Part shown: in pieces, positions 40,612 through 51,171 of the stretch | Layout of the letters: each line of letters begins with the position of its first letter | Position numbering within the stretch: the stretch's first letter is position 1 | Assembly (NCBI GenBank): GCA_001023575.1 | Contig: CP011489.1 | Location: 2,255,747-2,319,746, forward strand | DNA: 64,000 nucleotides | Source: Actinobacteria bacterium IMCC26256 | GTDB taxonomy: Bacteria; Actinomycetota; Acidimicrobiia; IMCC26256 | Reading direction: 5' to 3' | Notes under the pieces: model-generated | The model's input: the letters and a program-made list of their open reading frames with translations, nothing else | The model's database searches: none | Told to the model about the DNA's origin: nothing | Made by a program: the position numbers and the translations under genes

Positions 40612-40756
40612 GCGTGCCTCCACCCCGGTACTCCCGGGCCGCGGCGAGCATAGCCTTGGCCCGCGCGCACTCCCCGAACCGATAACAAACTTGCTCGAGA
40701 TTCGCGCCGAAAACTCGCGACCTTGAGATTCAATTCCCCTGAACTCTGAAGACTGA

Positions 40757-42265
40757 TCATCGGAGAAACAGGAGCGTTGCCCGCTCCGCTAGGCCAAGAA
40801 GGAATCCAGGAGCAACTCCGATAACAATGGTAAGCGCACATGAGAACCAAATGACGATTCCAGTCCCGAGATCTACCTTGCTGCTCGCAAGCACCTGGTC
40901 GCCTTCACCGGCAGGCGTGAACATCGTGGCCGCAATCCTCAAATAGACGAAGGCAGCAATTGCAGCGGTGAGCATTCCGATCAAAGCGAGGACGTAGGAA
41001 GTCCCGCCGGCCCCTGCAGCCGCGGAGAATACGCCGAATTTCGCTATAAATCCGGCCGTTAGCGGAACCCCAGCCTGTGCCAGCAGAAGCAGGGTAAAAG
41101 CCCATGAAAGCCCAGTTCGTCGGCTGCTCAAGCCCTTGAACCTCTCAAGATCACTATCCGCATCACCACGCCCGGCGACTACCCCAACAATGGCAAACGA
41201 CCCGACGGCAAGGAACGCGTAGATCGCTAGATAGGTCAGCGCTGAGGAGACCCCTTTGATTGTCCCCGCCTGAACCCCAATGAGGATGAAGCCTGCGTGG
41301 TTAATTGATGAATACGCAAGCATGCGCTTCACGTCTGTCTGGATAACAGCCCCAATGCTTCCGACCAGGAGCGAGAGCACTGCAAGCACCCAGAGCAGCG
41401 GTCGCCAGTCTGAGGACGAACCCCCTAGCGCGGTGTAGAGAATGCGAATGAGCGCAGCAAAGGCCGCCGCCTTCGTAGCCGAGGCCATAAAAGCTGTTAC
41501 CGGTGTTGGGGCACCTTGATAAACGTCTGGGGTCCACATGTGGAAGGGGGCTGCTGCAACTTTGAACCCAAGCCCGACAAGCATCAGCACTAAACCTGCG
41601 AGCAGAGTTCCGCGTTCTAGGAGTGTGACCTCTGAGAGGTAATTAGCGATACCGACTAGCCCTGTTGATCCGGTAGCACCATAAGTAAGTGCGACTCCAT
41701 AAAGGAAGACAGCGGAGGCGAAGGCCCCTAGAAGGAAGTACTTCATTCCTGCCTCAAGAGAGGTGGAGCGGCGACGGTCGTAAGCAACAAGCACATATAG
41801 CGGGATCGAGACGATCTCTAATGCGACGAAGACCGCAATTAGGTCGTTCGCCGAGGCCATTGCAAGCATTCCGCTCGCAGATAGAAGCATCAGCGCTAAA
41901 TACTCTGGGCCATCGAGGCGCTCTCGGTCTAGATAACGGCTCGCTAGTAAGACAGAGCAGGCTGTTGCAACGAGAACCACACCGCCAATGAATATTGAGA
42001 ATCCATCAACCGCAACCATTTTCGAGAGCGTTGTGTAGCTGCCATCGGTCTGCACTCGGTGCCACTGGGCGATTAGCGCAACTGCGCTCAGAATGATTCC
42101 GACCGCAGCCACAATTAACGCGCTTGGGTACGCAACCGATGCACGCCGAAGAATTGAACGCTGCAGAACAATCCCAATCGCAGCAAGTGCAAGGAGCGCT
42201 ACGGGAGCGACGCCAAGCCAATCAACTCCTGGGGTGACGATGCTGGCTACACCTAGAGGATTCAC
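40757..42265 (-). CDS. nuoN: NADH-quinone oxidoreductase subunit N, 14-subunit operon
   Basis: Proton-pumping membrane subunit, 502 residues. FVALEIVSIPLYVLVAY has the conserved glutamate, and LGFKVAAAPFHMWTPDVYQGAP the lysine and signature loop. The GTG start at 42263-42265 overlaps the nuoM stop and has AGGAG five bases upstream. It ends the 14-subunit operon. Confidence 0.96.
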   Translation of the reverse strand: MNPLGVASIVTPGVDWLGVAPVALLALAAIGIVLQRSILRRASVAYPSALIVAAVGIILSAVALIAQWHRVQTDGSYTTLSKMVAVDGFSIFIGGVVLVATACSVLLASRYLDRERLDGPEYLALMLLSASGMLAMASANDLIAVFVALEIVSIPLYVLVAYDRRRSTSLEAGMKYFLLGAFASAVFLYGVALTYGATGSTGLVGIANYLSEVTLLERGTLLAGLVLMLVGLGFKVAAAPFHMWTPDVYQGAPTPVTAFMASATKAAAFAALIRILYTALGGSSSDWRPLLWVLAVLSLLVGSIGAVIQTDVKRMLAYSSINHAGFILIGVQAGTIKGVSSALTYLAIYAFLAVGSFAIVGVVAGRGDADSDLERFKGLSSRRTGLSWAFTLLLLAQAGVPLTAGFIAKFGVFSAAAGAGGTSYVLALIGMLTAAIAAFVYLRIAATMFTPAGEGDQVLASSKVDLGTGIVIWFSCALTIVIGVAPGFLLGLAERATLLFLR

Positions 42266-43842
42266 TTGGACTCCTCCATCTCGTCTGAACCGTGGTCCAT
42301 TCTTTCTTCGTTCAGAATTGGTGAGTGCTTAGAGAACTTAGGTGACTCATACGAAGTGGATTTCTCAACGTGCGCAATGACTGCTTTAACCGATGGTCCT
42401 ATGCGGTCAAGCGCTGGTTTTGGATAAACACCTAGGAAGAGACTGAGCGCAAGTAGGGGAAGGATGCATGCGAGTTCGCGCACATTCAAATCAGAAATAG
42501 TTGCGTTGTCTCCCTCCGGGACGCCTGTAAACGCGCGCTGCACTGCCCACAGAAGGTAGATCGCTGCGAGAATCACACCGCTTGCTGCAACTACTGCATA
42601 CCAGCGATGCCCCATGAAGGTTCCAAGTAGCGCAAGGAACTCTCCAACGAAACCTGAGAAGCCAGGAAGACCGATGGATGCGAAGGCGGTTACAACGAAT
42701 AATCCCCCCATAATCGGAGCCGATCGCCATAGCCCACCGAAGTCGGCGATAAGACGGGTGTGGCGGCGTTCGTAGAGGAACCCGATTATCAAGAAGAGAA
42801 CACCGGTGGTGAGTCCGTGGCTGAGCATTGTGAACACAGCCCCATCGAGACCTTGACGCGTAAGAGCGAAGGTACCGAGCACAACGAAACCGAGGTGAGC
42901 AATCGACGAGTATGCAACAAGGCGTTTTAGATCTGGCTGCATCGTTGCAACAATCGCGCCATAGATGATTCCGATTACAGCAAGCGTTAGAAGCACCGGC
43001 GCGTACTTAACTGCGGCTGCGGGGAAAATAGGAATCGCGAACCGCAGGAAGCCGTATGTTCCGAGTTTCAGCATGACACCGGCAAGAATTACTGAGCCTG
43101 CAGTGGGGGCCTCGGTATGTGCATCTGGAAGCCAAGTGTGGAGAGGTACGAGTGGAACCTTCACAGCGAAGGCGATCGTGAAGGCTGCAAAGAGCCAAGC
43201 CGCTGTTGTAGGAGCAATCCCAGCTGGTGCCCATTGCGTAAGTACGCGCACGTCAAATGTCAACACGCCCGTTGAAGACTTGTGAAGAAACCCAACCGCG
43301 AGGATGCCGATGAAGAGAAACGCAGATCCGGCCATTGTGTAGATGAAGAACTTCGTCGCTGCGTAGTTGCGTCGACCATGCCCCCACCCTGCGATGAGGA
43401 AGTACATCGGCACGAGTACAACCTCGAAGAAGACAAAGAATAGAACCAGGTCGAGCGCCAAGAAAGCACCCATAAGTGCAGCCTCTAATACGAGCAGCCA
43501 AACCGTAAAGGCTTTCGCTCTCTCATTGACCCCTGTAGATGCAAGAAGCGCTATCGGTAGGAGCAGAGCGTTGAGCACGACCATGAAGAGGCTGATCCCA
43601 TCGACCCCGAGCGTATAACGCACCCCAAGATCGCTAAACCAAGCATGCGAGCTCAGAAACTGGTATCCAGCTTTGCCGGTCTCAAAATCCGCCAGCATCC
43701 AGAGCGTTAGACCAAGTGTTGCAATCGCAGTCATCATCCCTGCGATACGAATCGTCTCTGGTCGATTGCTAGGCAGGCACGCAACAAAGAGTGCGCCGAC
43801 GAACGGCAGAAGAATCAGCGCTGTAAGAATCGGAAAATCCAT
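42262..43842 (-). CDS. nuoM: NADH-quinone oxidoreductase subunit M, 14-subunit operon
   Basis: Proton-pumping membrane subunit, 526 residues. FFEVVLVPMYFLIAGWG carries the glutamate, and FAVKVPLVPLHTWLPDAHTEAPTAGS the lysine. The last ~45 residues form a hydrophilic Ser/Glu/Lys tail (ending GSDEMEESK) not present in the second copy. It overlaps nuoL and nuoN by one and four bases. Confidence 0.96.
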   Translation of the reverse strand: MDFPILTALILLPFVGALFVACLPSNRPETIRIAGMMTAIATLGLTLWMLADFETGKAGYQFLSSHAWFSDLGVRYTLGVDGISLFMVVLNALLLPIALLASTGVNERAKAFTVWLLVLEAALMGAFLALDLVLFFVFFEVVLVPMYFLIAGWGHGRRNYAATKFFIYTMAGSAFLFIGILAVGFLHKSSTGVLTFDVRVLTQWAPAGIAPTTAAWLFAAFTIAFAVKVPLVPLHTWLPDAHTEAPTAGSVILAGVMLKLGTYGFLRFAIPIFPAAAVKYAPVLLTLAVIGIIYGAIVATMQPDLKRLVAYSSIAHLGFVVLGTFALTRQGLDGAVFTMLSHGLTTGVLFLIIGFLYERRHTRLIADFGGLWRSAPIMGGLFVVTAFASIGLPGFSGFVGEFLALLGTFMGHRWYAVVAASGVILAAIYLLWAVQRAFTGVPEGDNATISDLNVRELACILPLLALSLFLGVYPKPALDRIGPSVKAVIAHVEKSTSYESPKFSKHSPILNEERMDHGSDEMEESK

Positions 43843-45896
43843 TATGACCTAACCAGTGCAAATATGAGTAGGGCAGCAGCGCCTGCGAATACGACGAGTG
43901 CGTATTGGCGTACGACCCCACCTTGCGCTCGACGCACTCCGCTGCTTATTGAAGCAACCCCTGAGGCGACTCCGTTAACCGCACCATCAATAATTCCTTG
44001 ATCGACCGTGTTGGCGATCCACTCAGCAAAACGTCGAATCGGGCCATCGACACAGCGTGCGAGTACTGCATCAAAGTAATAGGCATTTCCGAATACTCTT
44101 CCGAGACTTCCTAGTCGACGATTAATTGGATCGTCTGCTGGATCCTCTAAGCCCTTACGATACATACCGCGCCCAATCAGAACTCCAGTAACTGCGATCA
44201 CAACGGCGAGAGTTGATAGAGCAAACCCTGCTGCGAAGGATGGGGCCTCAATTGGTTTTACGGTCTCGAAGACAGGCTCAAGGAACTGCGTTAAGTACTC
44301 AAAGCCCTTGAACGGCAGGATGATGAAGCCACCGATTGCTGCAAGCGCCGCAAGTATGAGCACCGGGATCGTCATAGTTGCGGGAGCCTCATGCGGAGCA
44401 TGGTTCAATCGCGCTGGGGCAGGGGCGGTGCCGTAGGCAACTGTCGGGGACTCGGTAGAGATCATGCCGGTTTCATGTGACTCGGCGTGGGAGTCGGCGT
44501 GGATCTCGGAGTGCGCGACCTCGCCATCTACCTCAGTCTCAGCGCTCACTGCGGCGAAGCGCTCGTTACCGAACCAAACCAAGAACGTCTCGCGTGTCAT
44601 GTAGAACGCAGTGAGAATTGCAGCCACAACACCAATAAGCCAGACCGCGTAGTCGCCGTGGAAGAAAGCCTTGGCCAGTACCTCGTCTTTGGCCCAGAAC
44701 CCTGCGAAGGGCGGAAGGCCAGCAATCGCAAGCCACGCAACAATGAAACCAAAACCGGTTAATGGCATGTACTTGCGCAGGCGCCCCATGGTACGTATGT
44801 CTTGATTCTCATCGAGCCCATGAATCACTGAACCTGATCCGAGGAAAAGCGCGGCCTTAAAGAAGGCATGAGCAACTACTAGTCCAATAGCGGCCGTATA
44901 AGCGCCGACTCCAAGGGCAAGGAACATGTACCCCAACTGGCTGACCGTTGAGTAAGCAAGAACTCTCTTGATGTCAGTCTGTACAAGGGCAACGGTTGCT
45001 GCAAGTAGCGCAGTAATCGCGCCGACCCACATGACTACATCTTGTGCTGCTTGGCTCGCCTCAAATATTGGGTGAGCGCGAGCGACAATAAAGATCCCAG
45101 CGGTGACCATCGTGGCTGCATGGATTAACGCAGAGACCGGGGTCGGGCCCTCCATGGCATCGGGGAGCCAGAAGTGCAGAGGAATCTGAGCGCTCTTGCC
45201 TATTGCACCTAAGAAAAGAAGTAGAGCAATCGCTGTGATGGTTCCAGAGGAGATGCCGCCGATCTTCTCGCCTACCGCTGCGTAATCGAGGGTGCCGAGG
45301 CTCGCGAAGAGCAAGAACATTGCGATCATGAAGCCGAAGTCACCGACGCGCGTCGTTACGAATGCCTTCTTACCAGCGACAGCTGCAGAGTTGCGCTCAA
45401 ACCAGAACGAGATGAGTAGGTAGGAGCAGAGACCTACACCCTCCCAACCTAGGAAGGTGACTAGAAAGTTGGATCCCAGAACGAGAATAAGCATCGACGC
45501 TACGAAGAGATTCAAGTACGCAAAGAAACGACTAAAACGAGCATCGCCGTGCATGTAGCCAATCGAGTACAGGTGAATAAGTGTCGCGATACCCGTTACA
45601 AAAAGAATCCAAGTGACTGAGAGCGGGTCGGCAAGGAAACCCATTGAGACTTTGAAGCCACCAGAGGCAAACCAATCAAAGAGCTTTACCGTATGAGCAT
45701 GCTCCCCCGAGGGAAGCCCACGAAGTGCTCCGAACATGAAGATAGAGACAACGAAGGATCCGAACATTAAGGCGGTAGCAATCCACCCCGCTATTGGTTC
45801 TCCAATGCGCTTCCCAAATAAAAGTAAGAGTGCTGCTCCAAAGAGTGGAAGTGCGGGTACCAGCCAGATGTAATCAAGCATTGAGGATTTATTCAC
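43842..45896 (-). CDS. nuoL: NADH-quinone oxidoreductase subunit L, 14-subunit operon
   Basis: Distal proton pump with lateral helix, 684 residues. GWEGVGLCSYLLISFWF and GKSAQIPLHFWLPDAMEGPTPVSALIHAATMVTAG are the diagnostic motifs. Between two membrane spans (after FLVWFGNERF) lies a soluble loop of about 60 residues rich in His, Glu and Ser, longer than the short His-rich loop of the other copy. It starts three bases after nuoK. Confidence 0.96.
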   Translation of the reverse strand: MNKSSMLDYIWLVPALPLFGAALLLLFGKRIGEPIAGWIATALMFGSFVVSIFMFGALRGLPSGEHAHTVKLFDWFASGGFKVSMGFLADPLSVTWILFVTGIATLIHLYSIGYMHGDARFSRFFAYLNLFVASMLILVLGSNFLVTFLGWEGVGLCSYLLISFWFERNSAAVAGKKAFVTTRVGDFGFMIAMFLLFASLGTLDYAAVGEKIGGISSGTITAIALLLFLGAIGKSAQIPLHFWLPDAMEGPTPVSALIHAATMVTAGIFIVARAHPIFEASQAAQDVVMWVGAITALLAATVALVQTDIKRVLAYSTVSQLGYMFLALGVGAYTAAIGLVVAHAFFKAALFLGSGSVIHGLDENQDIRTMGRLRKYMPLTGFGFIVAWLAIAGLPPFAGFWAKDEVLAKAFFHGDYAVWLIGVVAAILTAFYMTRETFLVWFGNERFAAVSAETEVDGEVAHSEIHADSHAESHETGMISTESPTVAYGTAPAPARLNHAPHEAPATMTIPVLILAALAAIGGFIILPFKGFEYLTQFLEPVFETVKPIEAPSFAAGFALSTLAVVIAVTGVLIGRGMYRKGLEDPADDPINRRLGSLGRVFGNAYYFDAVLARCVDGPIRRFAEWIANTVDQGIIDGAVNGVASGVASISSGVRRAQGGVVRQYALVVFAGAAALLIFALVRS

Positions 45897-45898
45897 GC

Positions 45899-46207
45899 TC
45901 AGCCCCTCAACTCAGAGATGTCATCGGCGGTAGTGCCGGTATGGCGTCGCCTAAAGATTGCAACGATGAGCGCCAAGCCAATCGCTACCTCGGCGGCTGC
46001 CACCACGAGAACAAAGAAGACTGCTACCTGACCCGATAGGTCATTGAGGGTCTTGGAGAACGTGACGAACGTCAGGTTCACTGCATTGAGCATTAACTCA
46101 ACACACATAAACATGACGATGACGTTGCGGCGAACAAGCATCCCGACTGCGCCGATTGAGAAGAGCGCAGCCGCGAGGACGAGATACCAGGTTGGGGTAA
46201 CGATCAT
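45899..46207 (-). CDS. nuoK: NADH-quinone oxidoreductase subunit K, 14-subunit operon
   Basis: Three-span subunit, 102 residues, with both conserved membrane glutamates ([19 protein letters not shown] and [19 protein letters not shown]). It overlaps nuoJ by four bases (ATGA). A short charged tail ends ADDISELRG. Confidence 0.96.
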   Translation of the reverse strand: MIVTPTWYLVLAAALFSIGAVGMLVRRNVIVMFMCVELMLNAVNLTFVTFSKTLNDLSGQVAVFFVLVVAAAEVAIGLALIVAIFRRRHTGTTADDISELRG

Positions 46208-46746
46208 TGCGCCACCTCGCTAGCTGCCTCTGCTCTGCGTGAGCGACGAGCAAGCGCTACCCCGCCGACTACAGCTACAACTAGCAGCGCGGAGGTGAGT
46301 TCGAACGGCCAGAGGTATGTGGTGAATATCTCGCGCGCAACGCGCTCCACATTTCCGCCGTCGCCACTCTCAAGGGCAGCAGTAGCAGACTGCGCTCCAG
46401 TCGCCCAATGGTTGCCCATCAAGCCAATCAGTAGAGCGAAGACGACGAGACCGAGCATCAAAGCCACCGGGCGCTGGACTTTTAGCGGGTCGGTAAGAGA
46501 CTCTTCGCGGTCGACGCCGAGCAGCATGATGACGAAGAGGAATAGCACAACAATCGCTGAGGCATAGACGATTACCTGTACTGCGGAGACTAGGTAGGCG
46601 CCCTCAAGAATAAAGAAGCCAGCCATCGAGAGCAGGGTCGCTACTAACCACAGCGCTGAGTGCACCGGGTTACGAGAGATGACCACTCCAAGGGCTCCAA
46701 CTAGAGCAATGATCGCGAAGGCGATAAAGAGCACCAGTGTCACCAT
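46204..46746 (-). CDS. nuoJ: NADH-quinone oxidoreductase subunit J, 14-subunit operon
   Basis: Five-span membrane subunit, 180 residues. [34 protein letters not shown] is the conserved helix 2-3 segment. A soluble loop ([17 protein letters not shown]) precedes the last span, and a basic/Ala tail follows. Start and stop each overlap the neighbours. Confidence 0.95.
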   Translation of the reverse strand: MVTLVLFIAFAIIALVGALGVVISRNPVHSALWLVATLLSMAGFFILEGAYLVSAVQVIVYASAIVVLFLFVIMLLGVDREESLTDPLKVQRPVALMLGLVVFALLIGLMGNHWATGAQSATAALESGDGGNVERVAREIFTTYLWPFELTSALLVVAVVGGVALARRSRRAEAASEVAQ

Positions 46747-47333
46747 CAGAGGCTCTGACCTTGCTCCGGTTCGCGCACTCCAAAACCAAGTTCGCCTGAC
46801 CAGTTAACGCGACCCTCATAATCAGCATCACCCGAAGACGAGGTTGCGCGCATCCAGGCTGAGGTCTTGTCGTCCTCGCCGCCTAGCCATAGTTCCCACG
46901 GTTGACGCTTTGCACGCCCCTCGTCGTCTACAAGGAGTTCTTCTTTCGTATAAATAGCGTCCGCACGATTGGCGAATGAGAACTCAAAGAGTTTTGTCTC
47001 AGTAATCGCCTCAGTTGGGCAGGCCTCTACGCACATATCGCAGTGAATGCAGCGCAGGTAATTGATCTCGTAGACAAAACCAAAACGCTCGCCCGGTGAG
47101 ACCGGCGAATCCGGAGAGTTATCAGCACCGCGAACGTAAATACACTTCGCCGGGCAGACACCCGCGCAGAGTTCACATCCGATGCACTTCTCCATACCGT
47201 CTTCATAACGGTTAAGAACATGGCGACCATGGAAGCGCTCTGGCTTCTCGCGCTTCTCCTTCGGGTAGAAGCCCGTGATGCGCGGCTTAAACATCTGCTT
47301 GAAGGTCACACCAAAACCACTAAAGCGCGCCAT
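46746..47333 (-). CDS. nuoI: NADH-quinone oxidoreductase subunit I (2x 4Fe-4S), 14-subunit operon
   Basis: Ferredoxin-like subunit, 195 residues, with two complete 4Fe-4S motifs, Cys50-53-56-60 and Cys95-98-101-105 (clusters N6a/N6b). The N-terminus [40 protein letters not shown] is typical of actinobacterial NuoI. About 45 extra C-terminal residues are polar. It overlaps nuoH by one base. Confidence 0.96.
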   Translation of the reverse strand: MARFSGFGVTFKQMFKPRITGFYPKEKREKPERFHGRHVLNRYEDGMEKCIGCELCAGVCPAKCIYVRGADNSPDSPVSPGERFGFVYEINYLRCIHCDMCVEACPTEAITETKLFEFSFANRADAIYTKEELLVDDEGRAKRQPWELWLGGEDDKTSAWMRATSSSGDADYEGRVNWSGELGFGVREPEQGQSL

Positions 47334-48532
47334 TAGAGGATCTCCTCAACGAGCTCGGAACGGTTGGGCATAGAGGCTCTAAGTACTCCAAGGATGCCGA
47401 GCCCTCCTAAGAGTGAAAGCGGAACAACTGCTATGAGGTTCCAACCCTCGTTTCGCCCGACGATAATCACGCCGGAGACCATGACCCAGATGAAGGCCAA
47501 CTCAATGAGCCACTTCCAACCAAGGTCCATCAACTGGTCGTAGCGAAGTCGAGGGAGCGAAGCGCGCAGCCATACAGTTCCAAAGAGGAGGACCATGACT
47601 TTGGCTACGAACCAGAACACGGGCATCAGCCAAGTGTTGACCGCTCCAGTAGCTGAGAGAAATCCGAGGCTTGGCCCTGCAGGCCCACCGAGGAAAAGAG
47701 TGACTGCGATTGCAGACATTGTGATGAGGTTCATGAACTCTGCAAGGTAGAAAATTGCGAATCGAATCCCGGTGTACTCGGTGTGGAAACCACCAACGAG
47801 TTCCTGCTCGGCCTCAACTAAGTCGAATGGCGGGTGGTTTGTCTCTGCAATTGCGGAGATGAGAAATATCACAAACGCTACGAATGCTGGAATGACGTAC
47901 CAAGTCCCCAACGAGCCAACGCCGGTCCATGCTTGCTTATCAACTATCGCACGCGTTGAGAGTGTCCCTGCCTGAACTAGTACACCAACAATTGCTAGCC
48001 CAAATGCAGCCTCGTAAGAGAGCATCTGCGCAGAGGCCCGAACCGATCCAAGTAGTGGATACTTAGATCCACTAGACCACCCAGCGAGCATTACGCCGTA
48101 TAGACCAAGCCCTGACATGGCAAGCAGGAAGAGAATCCCAATTGGTAGGTCTGCGAGTTGTAGATATGTCTGGTGCCCAGCGATTGAGACTTGACCACCG
48201 ATGGGGATAATCGAGAACGCTAAAAACGCTGTCATCAGAGAGATATAAGGCGCAAGGAAGAAGACGCGTCTATCTGCAGAGTCCGGGACTGACTGCTCTT
48301 TGAAGAAGAGTTTGATTCCATCAGCAAGTGACTGGAGTATTCCCCACGGACCTGCAGTATCAGGGCCAACTCGACTCGCCATATCCGCGATGACTTTACG
48401 CATGAACCAGATGTAGAGCATCACTGCAACGAGTAGAAATGCGAATACTGCAACCGTCTTGCCGATGACAATGAGCACAACCGTTAGGTCGATCTTCCCT
48501 GAGAGGAGCGGGTCTCCTGCCCCCAGCATCAT
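47333..48532 (-). CDS. nuoH: NADH-quinone oxidoreductase subunit H, 14-subunit operon
   Basis: Quinone-channel membrane subunit, 399 residues. [29 protein letters not shown] and [23 protein letters not shown] are conserved. It is longer than the second copy, with extra sequence at the C-terminus. Overlaps nuoG by four bases. Confidence 0.96.
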   Translation of the reverse strand: MMLGAGDPLLSGKIDLTVVLIVIGKTVAVFAFLLVAVMLYIWFMRKVIADMASRVGPDTAGPWGILQSLADGIKLFFKEQSVPDSADRRVFFLAPYISLMTAFLAFSIIPIGGQVSIAGHQTYLQLADLPIGILFLLAMSGLGLYGVMLAGWSSGSKYPLLGSVRASAQMLSYEAAFGLAIVGVLVQAGTLSTRAIVDKQAWTGVGSLGTWYVIPAFVAFVIFLISAIAETNHPPFDLVEAEQELVGGFHTEYTGIRFAIFYLAEFMNLITMSAIAVTLFLGGPAGPSLGFLSATGAVNTWLMPVFWFVAKVMVLLFGTVWLRASLPRLRYDQLMDLGWKWLIELAFIWVMVSGVIIVGRNEGWNLIAVVPLSLLGGLGILGVLRASMPNRSELVEEIL

Positions 48533-51171
48533 CGGAGTGTCTCCAGACGAAGATCAGTTACAACTAGCGATACATCTACGAGATCGCCTACGCCGGTCTC
48601 ACCGATGTTGAAAGGCATCACAGCAACACCTGCAGGTACATTTGCATCCCCTGTGAGGGAGAGCACAAGGGATCCGCGTGCGGTAGATACGCGCACGCTC
48701 TCACCATCGGCGACCCCAACACGTGATATCTCAGAAGGATTGACACGAAGCGTCTGAGCCGGAATCAGGGCTCGTAATGCGGGAGTCGATGCGACTGTTC
48801 TGCCATTGTCATAGAGAGAGCGCCCAGCCGAGAGTCTCAGTGCATAGTTGTCACGCCCAGGTGTCGGCTGTGCTGCATGCTGCGCGCTCCATACAAAGAG
48901 CTGCGCATCTGGCAGACCAGCGCCATTTGAGATGTCGACGGGGAGAGCAGACTCTTCCTCGGCTGCAGCCTCATCCGAGGCGTCTGCCTCAAGTACCGGC
49001 TCGACAACTTCAAACTCGACAACTTCAAACTCGCCGGGGCCCTCAGGCTTGATTGGCTCCCATGAAAAATCAATCACAGGGATTCGCCTGGGCTCTAAGA
49101 CGAGCTCATCTCGGTGCAGAGCAAGAGGGAGCACAACTCCATCACGTGCACGCTTGAGCAGTTGTGCGTCTACCTCTGCGAATGCAGGGGCGACACGAGC
49201 AATCTCATCTTGAATCTCCTCAACTGTCTCAAGGTCAAAATCAGTTCCAAGCCTGAGCGCCAACTCCGAAGCGATCCGGAAATCTGGCATCGGATTACCG
49301 ACTGCAGCGATCTTGCGCCCTACGCGCGAGATGCGCCCCTCGAGATTTGTTGTGGTTCCAGCCTTCTCGCCCCAGACTGTAGCGGGCAAGAAAACATCTG
49401 CATCTGCAGCAGCCTCGGTGACCGTTGCATTGATACAGATAACGAAACCAGCGCCACCAACTCCAGCGCGCACTAAGCGTCGATCCGGGAAGTCATTGAC
49501 AATGTCGGCACCCACGAGAATCAGTGCACCTATGCGGCCCTCAGATGCAGCGTTGAAGATGCCGGCAGTATCTAGGCCTACCTCTGCTGGAGCGCTTCCC
49601 CACGCAGCGACAAAACGCTCTGCTCCAGCATCAAGCGTCACGCGACCTGGGAGAAAACCTGGAGCGAGGCCAAGGTCTATTGCGCCGCGAACATTCCCAC
49701 GACGCAGTGCAACGAGGAAACGCGTATTTGGAATCTCCCGAATAATTGCAGCAGCGGCCACGGTTGGCTCCGCTGAAGTTGCAACATCTGAACGCCCAAG
49801 GACAACAACGATCGGGCCTGAACGCCCATCAATAAGTGGTGCTAGAGCGGCGCTGATCTCACGTGCTGCGCTCGCCTGCTCACCAGGAAGGTGGCGAATC
49901 GTGGCGGATGCATACTTCGAGAGTCCGTGATCTACAGCAGAGACATCAAGAATCGGAACACCTAGATCCACGCAAGCACGACGAACGCGCAGGTAAAGGA
50001 CTGGCAACTCCTCTTTGAGATCAGGGCCGAGAAGGATAATTGCAGCGGCTTCATCTAGATCAGGGATCGTTGCACCCGGGAGACCGAGGACAACCTCTGC
50101 AGGTAAGCCGTCCCCTATCTGTGCATCGACGTTGTCTGTTCCGATTACTCCCTTGGCGAGGCGCGCCCACAGGTATGCATCCTCATTGGTGCCGCGTGAT
50201 CCACCGACCATCGCAATACTCGCTGGACCATGCAGGTCGAGAGAGCGCTTAATACCCTCGGCTGCTGCATCGAGCGCCTCGGGCCATGAGCACTCCACGA
50301 GTGAGCCATCGCGTCGGATCATTGGGTTACGCGCGCGATCTTCTGCATGAGTCGCTTCATAACCAAAGCGCCCCTTGTCGCAGAGCCACCCGTGGTTAAC
50401 AGGCTCGACATCGACGCCGAGTAGACGAACCAACTCATTTGAGGATGACTCGAGCGAACCACGACAACCAACAGAGCAGGTTTGGCACGAGGTCTCAACC
50501 GCTGATAGATCCCACGGACGCGCACGGAATCGATAAGGCTTCGCGGTAAGCGCACCTACAGGGCATACCTGCACAGTGTTGCCCGAGAAATAGGAAGTAA
50601 ACGGATCATCCGGGTATGTGATGACCTGCATCTCGCCACCGCGCTCACCAAAGTCAATAAGTCGATCCCCTGCGATCTCATCTGCAAAGCGCGTGCATCG
50701 GCTGCATTGAATGCAGCGCTCGCGATCAAGGAGGACAAGCTCAGAGATTGGTATCGGCTTCTCAAAGTGTCGCTTCTCTTCTACGTAGCGCGACTCCCCT
50801 GGACCGAATGCAAGAGTTTGATCTTGGAGTGGGCACTCTCCACCGCGATCGCAGACCGGGCAGTCGAGTGGGTGATTGATGAGTAAGAACTCAAGTACGC
50901 CATCTTGAGCCTTCTTCACAGTCTCAGACTTCGTATTGACAACCATTCCATCTGTGACAGTGGTTGTACATGCAGGCGGCATACCTCGCACGCCCTCAAC
51001 CTCTACTAAACACATGCGGCACATACCGACCGGCTTCATTCGCTCGTGCCAGCAGAAGCGCGGCACAAACGTCCCGTTGTCCTGCGCAACACGAATGAGC
51101 AACTCGCCCTTTGGAGCCTGCATCTCGATACCGTCGATGGTGACAGTGACTATCTCGCGCTCGTCCTTCAT
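48529..51171 (-). CDS. nuoG: NADH-quinone oxidoreductase subunit G, 14-subunit operon
   Basis: Large iron-sulfur subunit of the NADH module, 880 residues. The N-terminal 2Fe-2S ligands are Cys40, 51, 54 and 68, followed by the His/Cys motif HPLDCPVCDRGGECPLQDQ, further 4Fe-4S cysteines (CIQCSRC; CQTCSVGC) and a molybdopterin-oxidoreductase-like domain without cofactor. Near the end is an acidic linker with a duplicated EFEVV pentapeptide encoded by a 15-base tandem repeat, then a C-terminal barrel domain. There is only one nuoG in the window. Confidence 0.96.
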   Translation of the reverse strand: MKDEREIVTVTIDGIEMQAPKGELLIRVAQDNGTFVPRFCWHERMKPVGMCRMCLVEVEGVRGMPPACTTTVTDGMVVNTKSETVKKAQDGVLEFLLINHPLDCPVCDRGGECPLQDQTLAFGPGESRYVEEKRHFEKPIPISELVLLDRERCIQCSRCTRFADEIAGDRLIDFGERGGEMQVITYPDDPFTSYFSGNTVQVCPVGALTAKPYRFRARPWDLSAVETSCQTCSVGCRGSLESSSNELVRLLGVDVEPVNHGWLCDKGRFGYEATHAEDRARNPMIRRDGSLVECSWPEALDAAAEGIKRSLDLHGPASIAMVGGSRGTNEDAYLWARLAKGVIGTDNVDAQIGDGLPAEVVLGLPGATIPDLDEAAAIILLGPDLKEELPVLYLRVRRACVDLGVPILDVSAVDHGLSKYASATIRHLPGEQASAAREISAALAPLIDGRSGPIVVVLGRSDVATSAEPTVAAAAIIREIPNTRFLVALRRGNVRGAIDLGLAPGFLPGRVTLDAGAERFVAAWGSAPAEVGLDTAGIFNAASEGRIGALILVGADIVNDFPDRRLVRAGVGGAGFVICINATVTEAAADADVFLPATVWGEKAGTTTNLEGRISRVGRKIAAVGNPMPDFRIASELALRLGTDFDLETVEEIQDEIARVAPAFAEVDAQLLKRARDGVVLPLALHRDELVLEPRRIPVIDFSWEPIKPEGPGEFEVVEFEVVEPVLEADASDEAAAEEESALPVDISNGAGLPDAQLFVWSAQHAAQPTPGRDNYALRLSAGRSLYDNGRTVASTPALRALIPAQTLRVNPSEISRVGVADGESVRVSTARGSLVLSLTGDANVPAGVAVMPFNIGETGVGDLVDVSLVVTDLRLETLR
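49001..49030. repeat. 15-base tandem duplication inside nuoG
   Basis: TCGACAACTTCAAAC occurs twice in direct succession (49001-49015 and 49016-49030), duplicating five residues in frame in the acidic linker of NuoG. It looks like a recent slippage product in a tolerant linker. Confidence 0.7.
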
